Shown here: piece after piece, positions 9,689 to 18,581 of the stretch
How positions within the stretch are numbered: position 1 is the first letter of the stretch
Layout of the letters: every line of letters starts with the position of its first letter
Source of the DNA: an uncultured Maribacter sp.
GTDB taxonomy: Bacteria; Bacteroidota; Bacteroidia; Flavobacteriales; Flavobacteriaceae
NCBI RefSeq assembly: GCF_947500985.1
Contig: NZ_CANMTX010000007.1
Span: 1 to 64,000, forward strand
Direction: 5' to 3'
DNA: 64,000 nt
Position numbers and translations under genes: made by a program
The notes under the pieces: model-generated
Database searches by the model: none
What the model saw: the letters and a program-made list of their open reading frames with translations, nothing else
Told to the model about the DNA's origin: nothing

Positions 9689-10378
9689 ATGTTATTATTC
9701 CAGGATTTGGCTCAAGATGCGAGCGAAGAATTATTGTCTGAAGAGAAAACTCTTTCGGTTATAGATTTAATATTTAATGGCGGTACAGGTAGTGTCATTA
9801 TTATATCGGTATTATTTATAATGTTGGGCGTAGCTCTATATATCTATTTTGAGCGTTTACTTGCTGTAAATGCTGCATCTAAAATAGATAAGAATTTTAT
9901 GAATCAAATACGAGATTATGTTACTACGGGTAAATTAGATGCTGCAAAGCTTTTATGTGCTCAGACAGATTCGCCGGTAGCTAGATTGACTGAGAAAGGT
10001 GTTTCTCGTATAGGAAAGCCGTTGGATGATATAAATACCGCTATAGAAAACGCTGGTACTCTTGAAGTTTATAAGCTTGAAAAGAATGTAAGTATTCTAG
10101 CAACAGTAGCAGGTGCTGCCCCAATGATTGGTTTCTTGGGGACGGTTATCGGTATGATTCTTGCTTTTCATGAAATGGCCAGTAGTGGTGGTCAAGCAGA
10201 AATGGGTTCATTGGCATCTGGTATTTATACAGCAATGACAACAACAGTTGCAGGTCTTATTGTAGGTATTATTGCTTACGTGGGGTATAATCATTTAGTG
10301 AACAGAACTGATAAGGTGGTTCATAAAATGGAAGCTAACGCTGTAGAATTCTTAGATTTATTAAACGAACCTCTTTAA
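9689..10378 (+). CDS. exbB: ExbB/TolQ-type proton channel subunit
   Basis: The 229-residue MotA/TolQ/ExbB-family protein forms the inner-membrane proton channel that, with ExbD and TonB, energises outer-membrane receptors such as SusC at 13.98 kb. Three membrane segments are visible (about 33-52, 130-155, 170-195), with the conserved GFLGTVIGM and TTTVAGLIVGIIAY stretches in the last two. It leads the run exbB-exbD-tonB-folC with gaps of 9 bases or less. A TolQ role is possible, but the TonB-like gene two places downstream favours ExbB. Confidence 0.88.
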   Translation: MLLFQDLAQDASEELLSEEKTLSVIDLIFNGGTGSVIIISVLFIMLGVALYIYFERLLAVNAASKIDKNFMNQIRDYVTTGKLDAAKLLCAQTDSPVARLTEKGVSRIGKPLDDINTAIENAGTLEVYKLEKNVSILATVAGAAPMIGFLGTVIGMILAFHEMASSGGQAEMGSLASGIYTAMTTTVAGLIVGIIAYVGYNHLVNRTDKVVHKMEANAVEFLDLLNEPL

Positions 10379-10387
10379 TTTTATACT

Positions 10388-10774
10388 ATGAAATTAAAAG
10401 GAAGAAATAAAGTCAGTCCAGACTTTAGCATGTCTTCAATGACAGATATTGTATTCTTGTTATTGGTATTTTTCATGCTAACCGCAAATTCACCGAACGC
10501 TTTAGATTTATTACTTCCTAAAGCGAAAGGGAAATCTACAAATACTCAGAATGTATCTGTAAGTATAGATAAGAACCTTCAATACTTCGTTAATGATGAA
10601 CGTATTAATGGTGAATATATAGAGATAGAGTTGAAGAAAGCTTTAGCTGGTCAAGATAGTCCTACTATCATACTTAGAACAGAAGAAAGTGTTGCGATTA
10701 AAGAAGCTGTATATGTTATGGACATCGCAAATAGAAATAATTATAAGGTTATTTTGGCAGTACGCCCGAACTAA
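10388..10774 (+). CDS. exbD: ExbD/TolR-type biopolymer transport protein
   Basis: The 128-residue protein has a short cytoplasmic N-terminus, one membrane helix (about 20-36) starting with MTDIVFLLLVFFML, and a periplasmic domain. Asp20 in the helix is the position of the proton-relay aspartate of ExbD. It lies 9 bases after exbB, and its stop codon is followed immediately by the ATG of the tonB-like gene. Confidence 0.88.
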   Translation: MKLKGRNKVSPDFSMSSMTDIVFLLLVFFMLTANSPNALDLLLPKAKGKSTNTQNVSVSIDKNLQYFVNDERINGEYIEIELKKALAGQDSPTIILRTEESVAIKEAVYVMDIANRNNYKVILAVRPN

Positions 10775-11713
10775 ATGGCATTTTTAGATACGAAACATAA
10801 AAAGAAATCATTGACACTTACCACATTGTTGTTAAGTGCGTTATTGTTGGTTTTATTTTATATCGGTCTAAATTATATGGATCCGCCAGAAGAAAACGGA
10901 ATCTCTGTTAATTTTGGCACAATGGAATTTGGTAGCGGTAAAGTACAGCCAAAAGAAAAGATACAGTCAGAGCCTTTAGATACTCCTCCCGTTGAGCCAA
11001 CAATACAAGAAGTTGCAGAAACTGTTGAGGAACCTTTAGAAGAAGTCGAAGAAGCTGTGGCCGAGAAAGAGGCGCCTGCAGAAAAGTTATTGACTCAAGA
11101 TAATGAAGAGGCTATAAAAATCAATCAGGCAAAAGAAGCTAAAAGAAAGGCTGATGAAGCCGCTGCAGATGCAAAAAGAAAAGCAGAAGCAGTAGAGAAT
11201 AAGAAAAAGGCTGAAGCAGCAAAAATTGCTAAGCAAAAGAAAGATGCCGAAGATCAGGCACGCCAAGAGCAAGAAGCTAAAAAGAAAGCTTTAGACGCAA
11301 TGATGGGTGGTCTTAATAAATCTGACGGCACAGCATCTGGTAGCGAAGGTGATGATAATAAGGTAGGAGATAAAGGTCAACCAGACGGTGATCCATATGC
11401 AACTAGTTATTATGGAAGTCCCGGTAGTGGTAGTGGAACTGGTGGTTATGGCTTAAATGGTCGATCATTAGTAAACAAAGGGCAAGTGCAGCAGGAATGT
11501 AACGAGTCAGGTAGAGTAGTGGTCAAAATTATTGTAGATCGTAATGGTAAAGTGATAAGTGCTGAGCCAGGTGTAAGAGGTACAACTAATAATAATCGAT
11601 GTTTGTTAGAGCCGGCCAAGAAAACCGCATTCATGCATAAGTGGAATTTAGATAGCAATGCCCCAAATCAACAAGTTGGTTTTGTAGTTGTTAACTTCAA
11701 ATTAGGAGAGTGA
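10775..11713 (+). CDS. tonB: TonB-like energy transducer
   Basis: The 312-residue protein has one N-terminal membrane helix (about 14-33), a long charged periplasmic linker and a C-terminal TonB-type domain. The linker runs from a Pro/Glu part (55-105) into an Ala/Lys/Glu-rich coiled-coil-like part (about 110-175) and a Gly/Ser-rich part (about 185-232). The C-terminal part (about 235-312, VVKIIVDRNGKVISAEPG) resembles TonB_C. Together with ExbB/ExbD it should power TonB-dependent transport. It begins on the base after the exbD stop and overlaps the folC start by 4 bases. TolA-like function is the alternative. Confidence 0.82.
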   Translation: MAFLDTKHKKKSLTLTTLLLSALLLVLFYIGLNYMDPPEENGISVNFGTMEFGSGKVQPKEKIQSEPLDTPPVEPTIQEVAETVEEPLEEVEEAVAEKEAPAEKLLTQDNEEAIKINQAKEAKRKADEAAADAKRKAEAVENKKKAEAAKIAKQKKDAEDQARQEQEAKKKALDAMMGGLNKSDGTASGSEGDDNKVGDKGQPDGDPYATSYYGSPGSGSGTGGYGLNGRSLVNKGQVQQECNESGRVVVKIIVDRNGKVISAEPGVRGTTNNNRCLLEPAKKTAFMHKWNLDSNAPNQQVGFVVVNFKLGE

Positions 11714-12921
11714 CCTATAAAGAAACATTAGATTGGATGTTTGCACAACTTCCAATGTATCAAAATAAAGGTAATAGTGCATTTAATTCAAAACTTGATG
11801 GCATTACATCATTTGCCAATCATTTAAACAACCCTCATACACAGTTTAAGAGTATTCATGTAGCTGGCACCAACGGTAAAGGGTCAAGTAGTCATCTATT
11901 GGCTTCTATTCTTCAAGAAGCTGGCTATAAAGTAGGTTTGTATACCTCGCCTCATTTAAAAGATTTTAGAGAACGTATTCGTATTAATGGGCATAAGGTA
12001 GCTAAGCGTTGGGTAGTTGATTTTATTCAAGAGAATCAAGTATACTTTTCTGAAAATAAGCTGTCATTTTTTGAAATGACTGTTGGTATGGCATTTTCAT
12101 ATTTTGCTCAAGAAAAGGTTGATATAGCAATTATTGAAGTGGGCTTGGGCGGTAGGCTCGATTCTACGAATATTATTAAGCCAGAGGTTAGTCTGATAAC
12201 AAATATTGGTTTAGACCATGTTGATATGCTCGGCGATACTATCGTTAAAATTGCAGGCGAGAAAGCAGGTATTATAAAATCGGGGGTTCCAGTGGTAATA
12301 AGTGAGTATAATATTGAAACAGCACAGGTATTTAATTTAGTCGCAAAAGATAATAATGCTAAAATAATTTTTGCTGAAGATGCGGATTATCCTGATTATG
12401 AAATCGGTTTGTTAGGTTCTTATCAGAAGAAAAATATAAAAGGAGTACTTGCAACTTTAAATACCTTATCTGGTTTCGTAATAACCGAAAGTAATATAGT
12501 TCAAGGATTGATAGGTGTCGTAGATAATACACAACTTATGGGGCGATGGCAGCAAATTGGTTCAGACCCTATAATAATTTGTGATACAGCACATAATAAA
12601 GAAGGTATTTCGCTTGTCATGGAACAAGTAAAGAAACAGAAATATGACGACTTACATATTGTAATCGGCTTTGTAAAGGATAAGGATATTAATAAAATAT
12701 CACCCCTTTTTCCTAAAAAGGCTACATATTATTATTGTAAGCCAAAAAATTTTAGGGGACTTGATGAAAATAAATTAGCAAGTGTATTTTCTGATTTAGG
12801 TTATAAGGGTGAAGTTTATAAGTCTGTAAATAAGGCTTTTAAAGCGGCAAAAAAACGAGCTAAAAAGAATGGTTTCATTTATGTTGGCGGTAGTAATTTT
12901 GTAGTAGCAGAAGTTCTTTAA
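11710..12921 (+). CDS. folC: Folylpolyglutamate synthase / dihydrofolate synthase
   Basis: The 403-residue Mur-ligase-family enzyme adds glutamate to (dihydro)folate with ATP. The P-loop VAGTNGKGSSSH (about 51-62), IEVGLGGRLDSTN and ITNIGLDHVDMLGDT in the centre, and the C-terminal GFVKDKD region are typical. The start is GTG, inside the GTGA overlap with the tonB-like stop; this start gives the family N-terminus (TYKETLDWMF), while the next ATG (11738) would remove it. AGGAG lies just before it. Last gene of the exbB run; folA and thyA, which use the product, are at 48 and 53 kb. Confidence 0.93.
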   Translation: MTYKETLDWMFAQLPMYQNKGNSAFNSKLDGITSFANHLNNPHTQFKSIHVAGTNGKGSSSHLLASILQEAGYKVGLYTSPHLKDFRERIRINGHKVAKRWVVDFIQENQVYFSENKLSFFEMTVGMAFSYFAQEKVDIAIIEVGLGGRLDSTNIIKPEVSLITNIGLDHVDMLGDTIVKIAGEKAGIIKSGVPVVISEYNIETAQVFNLVAKDNNAKIIFAEDADYPDYEIGLLGSYQKKNIKGVLATLNTLSGFVITESNIVQGLIGVVDNTQLMGRWQQIGSDPIIICDTAHNKEGISLVMEQVKKQKYDDLHIVIGFVKDKDINKISPLFPKKATYYYCKPKNFRGLDENKLASVFSDLGYKGEVYKSVNKAFKAAKKRAKKNGFIYVGGSNFVVAEVL

Positions 12922-12939
12922 ATTTTTATTGATTTTTCT

Positions 12940-12969
12940 TTTGTGAAATGTAAAAGTATTATATATTTG
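12940..12969 (+). promoter_or_regulatory. tRNA-Val(TAC) promoter, TTTG-N18-TATATTTG
   Basis: TTTG (12940-12943) and TATATTTG (12962-12969) are spaced 18 bases apart and match the Bacteroidota -33/-7 consensus. The tRNA begins 12 bases after the -7 element. This is the cleanest promoter in the window. Confidence 0.75.
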
Positions 12970-12980
12970 CACCCCCATTG

Positions 12981-13055
12981 GGGCTCTTAGCTCAGTTGGT
13001 TCAGAGCACCTGCCTTACAAGCAGGGGGTCACTGGTTCGAATCCAGTAGGGCCCA
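12981..13055 (+). tRNA. tRNA-Val (anticodon TAC)
   Basis: A 75-base cloverleaf: acceptor GGGCTCT pairs with AGGGCCC, the anticodon stem CCTGC/GCAGG encloses the loop CTTACAA with anticodon TAC, and the T arm is ACTGG-TTCGAAT-CCAGT, fully paired. The discriminator base is A and CCA is not encoded. It is the left border of the alginate island. Confidence 0.95.
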
Positions 13056-13062
13056 CAGGTTA

Positions 13063-13095
13063 AAAGGCTTTCATGAAAATGAAAGCCTTTTTTTA
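13063..13095 (+). terminator. Terminator after tRNA-Val(TAC)
   Basis: A perfect 11-bp stem (13063-13073 with 13080-13090), a 6-base loop, and a T run. It ends the tRNA transcript. Confidence 0.85.
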
Positions 13096-13618
13096 GTTTT
13101 AGCCTGTTTTTGGAATTACTTTTTCTTTCCTTCAAGTAGTAACCTTATTACATTTAATTAAGATTTTACAAAGTGATTAAGAGCTACTTATTAATAAAAC
13201 AAATCAGTTAAAATTTTGATGTTGGCTGTTTTATTTGGACTTAAGATTTTTCGCTGATTTTACTGTAATTATTAGAGCATTTATCGTTGATGTTTATGAA
13301 GTTGTTTTATGTTTTCAAATCATTTATTAAGGTGTATTTTGAAATAATATCCTTGAAAGGATATAAAATATGTTAAATTTTTAAGAGTTCTGGTTGTTTA
13401 TGGTTTTTGACCTTATTCTATGGAATAGTTTTGTTTTTGATAATGGTAAAACCCTTTCTAACCATCATATATACTGCGGTTTTTGGTCTAATTATGTATT
13501 TCTGAAAATGTGCTCAAAATTTTGACAATTATGTAATATTAGGAAGTAGAAACTTGTTTAATCTCAAAAAACACCACCCTAAATCATTAATGTAATTTTT
13601 TTTAACAATATAATAACA
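13096..13618. other. Non-coding region upstream of the susC promoter
   Basis: Over 500 AT-rich bases without a convincing gene. It holds a perfect 18-bp interrupted palindrome (13347-13364, ATATCCTT-GA-AAGGATAT), about 260 bases before the susC -7 element, which could be a second regulator site. No remnant of an integrase or transposase is seen. Confidence 0.4.
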
Positions 13619-13626
13619 TATATTTG
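13619..13626 (+). promoter_or_regulatory. Probable susC promoter -7 element
   Basis: TATATTTG matches TAnnTTTG exactly. No good -33 TTG is seen, which would fit a promoter needing help. Its last bases are part of the first TGGTAAACCA palindrome. It implies a leader of about 350 bases before the susC ATG. Confidence 0.5.
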
Positions 13627-13660
13627 GTAAACCAGTTTGACGAACCAATTTGGTAAACCA
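13625..13660 (+). promoter_or_regulatory. Twin palindromic operators, probably for the GntR regulator
   Basis: The 10-base palindrome TGGTAAACCA occurs at 13625-13634 and again at 13651-13660, start-to-start 26 bases. Both copies share the flanks TT before and GTT after. The GGT..ACC core resembles operators of FadR-type GntR proteins, and a gene for one lies at 22.8 kb. The first copy overlaps the -7 element, the second covers the likely start region: a repressor geometry. The link to that regulator is inference. Confidence 0.6.
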
Positions 13661-13735
13661 GTTAAAATATTGAAATTAAAGAACCTTTATAAACTAAAAA
13701 AAATGACGTGAAACTTTAGAGCAGAATTGCATAAA

Positions 13736-13799
13736 AAAAGGACGGGTGCTCGCCCATCCTTTTAGTAAAAAAAATTACTTCATTTCGAAGGGAAGTAAT
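13736..13799 (+). promoter_or_regulatory. Two hairpins in the susC leader
   Basis: Hairpin 1 pairs 13736-13742 with 13757-13763 and, after one mismatch, 13744-13747 with 13752-13755. Hairpin 2 is a perfect 8-bp stem (13774-13781 with 13792-13799). ATACACA (13798-13804) can also pair with TGTGTAT (13876-13882). They lie in the presumed 5' leader of the susC transcript. Hairpin 1 lacks a U tract beyond its stem, so it is not a standard terminator. Confidence 0.4.
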
Positions 13800-13983
13800 A
13801 CACAAACATGTAAATATTACTATAAACACATTTCCTGGTAAAAATAGGAATTTTCATTGATTTAAGATGAAAGGGTGTGTATAGGAATATTGAAGATTAT
13901 GATGCGAGATATATAATCGCATTTTAAGTAGATCAAAAAGATGGTACAAGCCAATTCAATAGAACTAACTTAATATAACACAG

Positions 13984-16900
13984 ATGAATTTTAAATTAAA
14001 AATTTTTATGGTTGTAATGTTGCTTGTCAACATTCAATTATTTGCACAAGACACCTATGATCTATCAGGTACGGTAGTAGATGCAAACAATGTACCAATA
14101 CCTGGTGCAAATATCGTTGTAGCAAATACAACAAGAGGAACTCAAAGTGATTTTGATGGTAACTACACTATAAAGGTTAGCAGCGGTGATGTTTTGAGAT
14201 TTTCCTATATCGGTTATAGTACACAAAATGTCACTATAGGTACTCAGCAAACGGTAAATATAACATTGGCGGAAGATGCAAGTCAGCTTGATGAAGTAGT
14301 TGTAGTAGGGTATGGTACTCAGAAAAAATCATCCGTTACAGGATCGGTTTCTAAGGTAGTTAATGAAACTTTAGATCAGATTGCGGTATCTAGGGTGGAT
14401 GATGCCCTTATCGGTCAAGTATCCGGTGTAAATATCCAATCTACGAATGCTGAAGCTGGTGGGGCACCAACTATCACTATTAGAGGGGTTGGTTCGGTAA
14501 CTGCCGATTCAGGACCAGCTTTGGTTGTTGATGGTATTGTAGTAAGTTCTGATTTCTTGGGGAACATTGATATGAACGATGTTGAATCCTTTGAGGTTTT
14601 AAAAGATGCAGCTTCAGCTTCCATTTATGGTAGTGAAGGTGCAAACGGTGTCATCTTGATTACGACTAAAAAGGGTAAGGCAGGAAAAACAAAATTTAGT
14701 TACCAGACCTACACAGGCTTTAAGCAGGCTCATGGTAGCGATGATTATCGTAAGAATACTGCTGATTGGGCTCGTAGAGAACAAGCAGAAACTGGAACGA
14801 TTTCAGGGGAAACTCTTTACGCCCTGGCGATAACAGAGGCTACTGGTATAGACAGGGACTGGCAAGATGTCTTTTTTGATGGTGGTACTGTAACTAGTCA
14901 CTCGTTATCTGCAAGAGGTGGTTCTGAGGATTCAACGTTTAGTGCTTCTTTGCGTTCACTTAGTGATGAGGGGGTGATTATTACGGATGATTACAAATTA
15001 TATACGGCAAGCTTAAAATTTGATACTAAAATTGGTAAGAAATTAAGATTTGGACTTTCGGCATCTCCTTCTTATACGGAGCAAAGGGTTCTTCCTACAT
15101 CTATTCATAATCCACTACGTCAGTCACCATGGTTGCCAATATACCATACTGAAGAATCTTTACAGTTTATCAATCGTGACGTATATCCTGACGTTGGAGT
15201 TGGAGATTACTTTTTGGAGAATCATTTGGATAATAGAAATTTTGACAATGATTTAAATGCTGATGGAAGTCAGAATACAGAACGTCCTAGAACTTCTGGT
15301 GATTCAAATCCTTTTCAACAATATGTTGAACGCCAACATACTGAAATTAATCAAAAATTGTTCGGTTCAACTTATTTAAGCTATTTGTTGGCAGATGGCC
15401 TAACGCTTAAAACTTCGTTAGGTGTAACTATTGAGCAGCGAAAAAGAGATCGCTATGATGGTGTAAATTACCATGCTTCAGGTGCTAGTAGATCAAACTA
15501 TGTTTTAAATAACAGATTTCGTACAAGACTTATTAATGATAATACTATAAATTACAATAAAACATTTGGAAATCATGACCTTAGTTTATTAGGTGGTCTT
15601 ACAGTACAACAACGTACAAGTGAAACTAGTGAGATAGAGGGTAATGGTTTTACAGATGACCGCCTAAGAAATATACAAGGTGCTAATCCTGATAACACAA
15701 CTGTATTTCAATCCAATACGGAACTTAAGAAGATAGGTATGTTCGCTAGGTTGAATTATGCATATAAGGACAAATACTTGTTCAATGCTTCTTTTAGACG
15801 AGATGGTAGTTCTGTTTTTGGTTTAGATAATAAATGGGGTAACTTCCCTTCTGTATCTGTGGGTTGGAATGTTGCTAAAGAGAATTTCTTATTAGATAGT
15901 GAGACGATTAGTAATCTAAAATTTAGAGCTAGTTACGGTCTTACAGGGGCAGAGAACTTTAATGTTGGCTCAGAAATAGTAAATAATTGGCCTTACTTGG
16001 CTTTATTGCAAAATTCCAACGCTATTGTAGATGGTTCTTTGGTGACAGGTGTATCTCCGTTGAATATTGCCAATGCACTTTTGCAATGGGAGGCTTCAAA
16101 AGAATTTACGGTCGGTTTAGATTATGGGTTTTTAAATAATAGAATTACCGGTTCTCTTGATTTTTACCAAAGAACAAGTGATGAATTATTATTGGAAAAT
16201 CCTGTTTCTTATGTAACTGGATTTAATAGTGGTGTTGTTAATTTAGGAGAAGTTCAAAATCGAGGTGTTGAATTTGAACTGAGAACCAAGAATATTTCTA
16301 AAGAGAAATTTAGATGGAACTCTACTTTTATAGCTTCAACCAACAAAAATGAATTATTAAGTTTTGGAGATTCTAATAATGCACTGATTCAAGATACTTA
16401 CGGTAGAAATTCGCTATGGATCAATAGAATTGGTCAGCCAATTTCTTCATACTACGGTTTTGTGGTTGATACTGAAAAATTTGATGAAGTCTCATTTAGA
16501 ACATCTTATGTTGATAATCCTTACAATAGGATTAATGGACAATCAGAAGATACTATCGTTAAGGATTTAAACGGTGATGGTATTATTACGGATGAGGATA
16601 AGACTATATTGGGTAATCCTTATCCAGATTTAATTTATAGTTTCACAAATGAATTTCAGGTTGGTAATGTTGATTTTTCTTTTCAGTTACAGGGTAGTTT
16701 AGGTGCGCAGATAAATAATATCGGTGACCAATACTTCTATAACTGGTTTGGAAACTCCACGAGAGATCCTAATGAAATAGTTGCAGATGGTTTAGTTTCA
16801 GATACATCTTTTATTCAAGAGAAAGTATTGACTAACGAAGTAATTGCTAGCGCAGATTATTTCTCTTTACGAAATGTAAATATTGGTTATAATTTTGATA

Positions 16901-17100
16901 AACAAACGCTTTCAACTATTGGTTTATCGGGTCTTAGGGTCTATGCTACGGGACAGAACCTTCTTTATATTACGGCAAATGATTATCATGGTTTCAATCC
17001 TGAACATGATGATAACGGTGATCCAAGAGCATTTGGTTCTCAAAGAGCTGGTACACCGGTTTTCAGCACGATAACATTTGGCCTAAATATTGATTTTTAA
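13984..17100 (+). CDS. susC: SusC-type TonB-dependent outer-membrane receptor (alginate island)
   Basis: The 1038-residue protein is the import channel for glycan oligomers and works with the SusD lid encoded 17 bases downstream. It has a signal peptide (1-22, ending LFAQ), a carboxypeptidase-regulatory-like domain (about 25-105), the SusC signature LDEVVVVGYGTQKK (about 102-115), a plug domain and a C-terminal 22-strand-type barrel ending in phenylalanine. There is no N-terminal TonB-box/STN extension before the regulatory-like domain. Substrate alginate is inferred from the two PL7 lyase genes in the same run. Expression is probably controlled by the palindromes at 13625-13660 and a long leader. 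Confidence 0.93.
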   Translation: MNFKLKIFMVVMLLVNIQLFAQDTYDLSGTVVDANNVPIPGANIVVANTTRGTQSDFDGNYTIKVSSGDVLRFSYIGYSTQNVTIGTQQTVNITLAEDASQLDEVVVVGYGTQKKSSVTGSVSKVVNETLDQIAVSRVDDALIGQVSGVNIQSTNAEAGGAPTITIRGVGSVTADSGPALVVDGIVVSSDFLGNIDMNDVESFEVLKDAASASIYGSEGANGVILITTKKGKAGKTKFSYQTYTGFKQAHGSDDYRKNTADWARREQAETGTISGETLYALAITEATGIDRDWQDVFFDGGTVTSHSLSARGGSEDSTFSASLRSLSDEGVIITDDYKLYTASLKFDTKIGKKLRFGLSASPSYTEQRVLPTSIHNPLRQSPWLPIYHTEESLQFINRDVYPDVGVGDYFLENHLDNRNFDNDLNADGSQNTERPRTSGDSNPFQQYVERQHTEINQKLFGSTYLSYLLADGLTLKTSLGVTIEQRKRDRYDGVNYHASGASRSNYVLNNRFRTRLINDNTINYNKTFGNHDLSLLGGLTVQQRTSETSEIEGNGFTDDRLRNIQGANPDNTTVFQSNTELKKIGMFARLNYAYKDKYLFNASFRRDGSSVFGLDNKWGNFPSVSVGWNVAKENFLLDSETISNLKFRASYGLTGAENFNVGSEIVNNWPYLALLQNSNAIVDGSLVTGVSPLNIANALLQWEASKEFTVGLDYGFLNNRITGSLDFYQRTSDELLLENPVSYVTGFNSGVVNLGEVQNRGVEFELRTKNISKEKFRWNSTFIASTNKNELLSFGDSNNALIQDTYGRNSLWINRIGQPISSYYGFVVDTEKFDEVSFRTSYVDNPYNRINGQSEDTIVKDLNGDGIITDEDKTILGNPYPDLIYSFTNEFQVGNVDFSFQLQGSLGAQINNIGDQYFYNWFGNSTRDPNEIVADGLVSDTSFIQEKVLTNEVIASADYFSLRNVNIGYNFDKQTLSTIGLSGLRVYATGQNLLYITANDYHGFNPEHDDNGDPRAFGSQRAGTPVFSTITFGLNIDF

Positions 17101-17117
17101 ATATAAAAAAGAGAATT

Positions 17118-18566
17118 ATGAGATATATAAAATATTTAGCATTTTCACTGGCGGCAATAATGACGTCATGTGATGCAGATGAATTTTTAAATCCATTACC
17201 GGATACCGTAATCGTAGAGGATACTTTCTTTCAGACTGATGCGGATGTGGAGAGTGGTCTATTTGGAATTTATGATGCTCTTCAGGGAGTAAATTCAAAT
17301 ACGGAATCTAGTGATACCGATTTTAATAGAGGTGTTCAATTTGAGCATCTGTTGACCGAGCATCGATCGGATAATACAAGAAATCAGACTTTAGAGGGTT
17401 CTAAAGCCGATTTTCATAGATATTTAATACAACCAACGAATACGGAATCAGAAGATTATTATGCTTCTATGTACTCGATTATATTCAGGGCCAATAATAT
17501 GTTAAGTTTTATTGATATTGCTGATGAAAGCAATCAAGCTCGATATACAGCTGAAGCCAAATTTTTAAGAGCTTATGCGTATTTTAACTTGGTAAGATTA
17601 TATGGTGATGTACCTTTGGTTACCGATGTAGTCTTGGCATCGGATACCGAGTCAACTTTTACTAGGGTTTCAGAGGAATTGATATATGCGCAGATTGTAG
17701 AAGATTTACAAGAAGCTGCAGGTGTATTGGATAATACTTTTAAGTCTAGAGCTTCAAGAGCTGCAGCACAAGCTTTGTTGGCAAAGGTTTATTTGACGCA
17801 ACCGACAAGAAATTATGCAGCTGCACAGCAACTATGTGAAGCCATAATTAATAGTGGCGAATTTAGCTTACAAGAAAATTTTTCTGATGTATTTTACGAC
17901 GAATTGAATAGTGAAATAATTTTTGCCATTGAATATGCGTTCGGTAATCCTAATGAAAGCCAAAGTTTTTCTGCTGAATTTACATCAACTGTTCGTGCTG
18001 GTTCAGATGATGGACAGAATATTGTAGAAAATAATTTGATTGCTGATCTTCAAGCCTTTGGTGGAACACGCTCAGAAGTATCTTTTATTACGTTCCCTAC
18101 TAGAAGTGAGGTTACTAAGTTTTTACCTGAAGGTTCCGATATATCTGTATTTCCGCCTACCTATGGTGATAATGCGCGTAACGCTGGCAACGATTATATT
18201 GCCTTGCGTTATGCTGATGTATTGTTAATGCATGTTGAAGCAGCTATAGGCGCTGGTACGAGTACTTCTAATGCGAGTGTTATCAGTTCTTTTCAGCAAG
18301 TAAGAGATAGAGCTTTTCCAGATACGGCACCTAATACAATAAGTAGTGTTTCAAAAGATGAGTTGTTATTAGAGAGACGTGTAGAATTAGCTTTTGAAAA
18401 CCAACGTTTCTTTGATTTAATAAGATTTGGTGTTGCTGAAGAGGTTTTGAGTGCATATGCTGCCGACAATGAATACTCGTTTACTGCGACAGATTTATTA
18501 TTGCCAATTCCTTCAAGGGAAATTAATTTAAGTGGAGGGCTATTAACACAAAACCCAGGGTATTAA
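17118..18566 (+). CDS. susD: SusD/RagB-type surface glycan-binding lipoprotein
   Basis: The 482-residue lipoprotein forms the lid on SusC and captures oligosaccharides at the cell surface. The lipobox MTSC places the lipidated cysteine at 18, followed by DADE, an acidic stretch like the Bacteroidota surface-export signal. Typical SusD landmarks are EAKFLRAYAYFNLVRLYGD (about 145-163), the TPR-like helices and the C-terminal ENQRFFDLIRFG. Length is on the short side but normal. It lies 17 bases after susC and 15 before the PKD lipoprotein gene. Confidence 0.93.
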   Translation: MRYIKYLAFSLAAIMTSCDADEFLNPLPDTVIVEDTFFQTDADVESGLFGIYDALQGVNSNTESSDTDFNRGVQFEHLLTEHRSDNTRNQTLEGSKADFHRYLIQPTNTESEDYYASMYSIIFRANNMLSFIDIADESNQARYTAEAKFLRAYAYFNLVRLYGDVPLVTDVVLASDTESTFTRVSEELIYAQIVEDLQEAAGVLDNTFKSRASRAAAQALLAKVYLTQPTRNYAAAQQLCEAIINSGEFSLQENFSDVFYDELNSEIIFAIEYAFGNPNESQSFSAEFTSTVRAGSDDGQNIVENNLIADLQAFGGTRSEVSFITFPTRSEVTKFLPEGSDISVFPPTYGDNARNAGNDYIALRYADVLLMHVEAAIGAGTSTSNASVISSFQQVRDRAFPDTAPNTISSVSKDELLLERRVELAFENQRFFDLIRFGVAEEVLSAYAADNEYSFTATDLLLPIPSREINLSGGLLTQNPGY

Positions 18567-18581
18567 TTTTAAATAAAAACT

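Noticed and set aside
13736..13763. Hairpin in the susC leader as a Rho-independent terminator
   Set aside because: The only T run belongs to the stem and the sequence after it is AGTAAAA, so there is no U tract. Kept as a leader structure.
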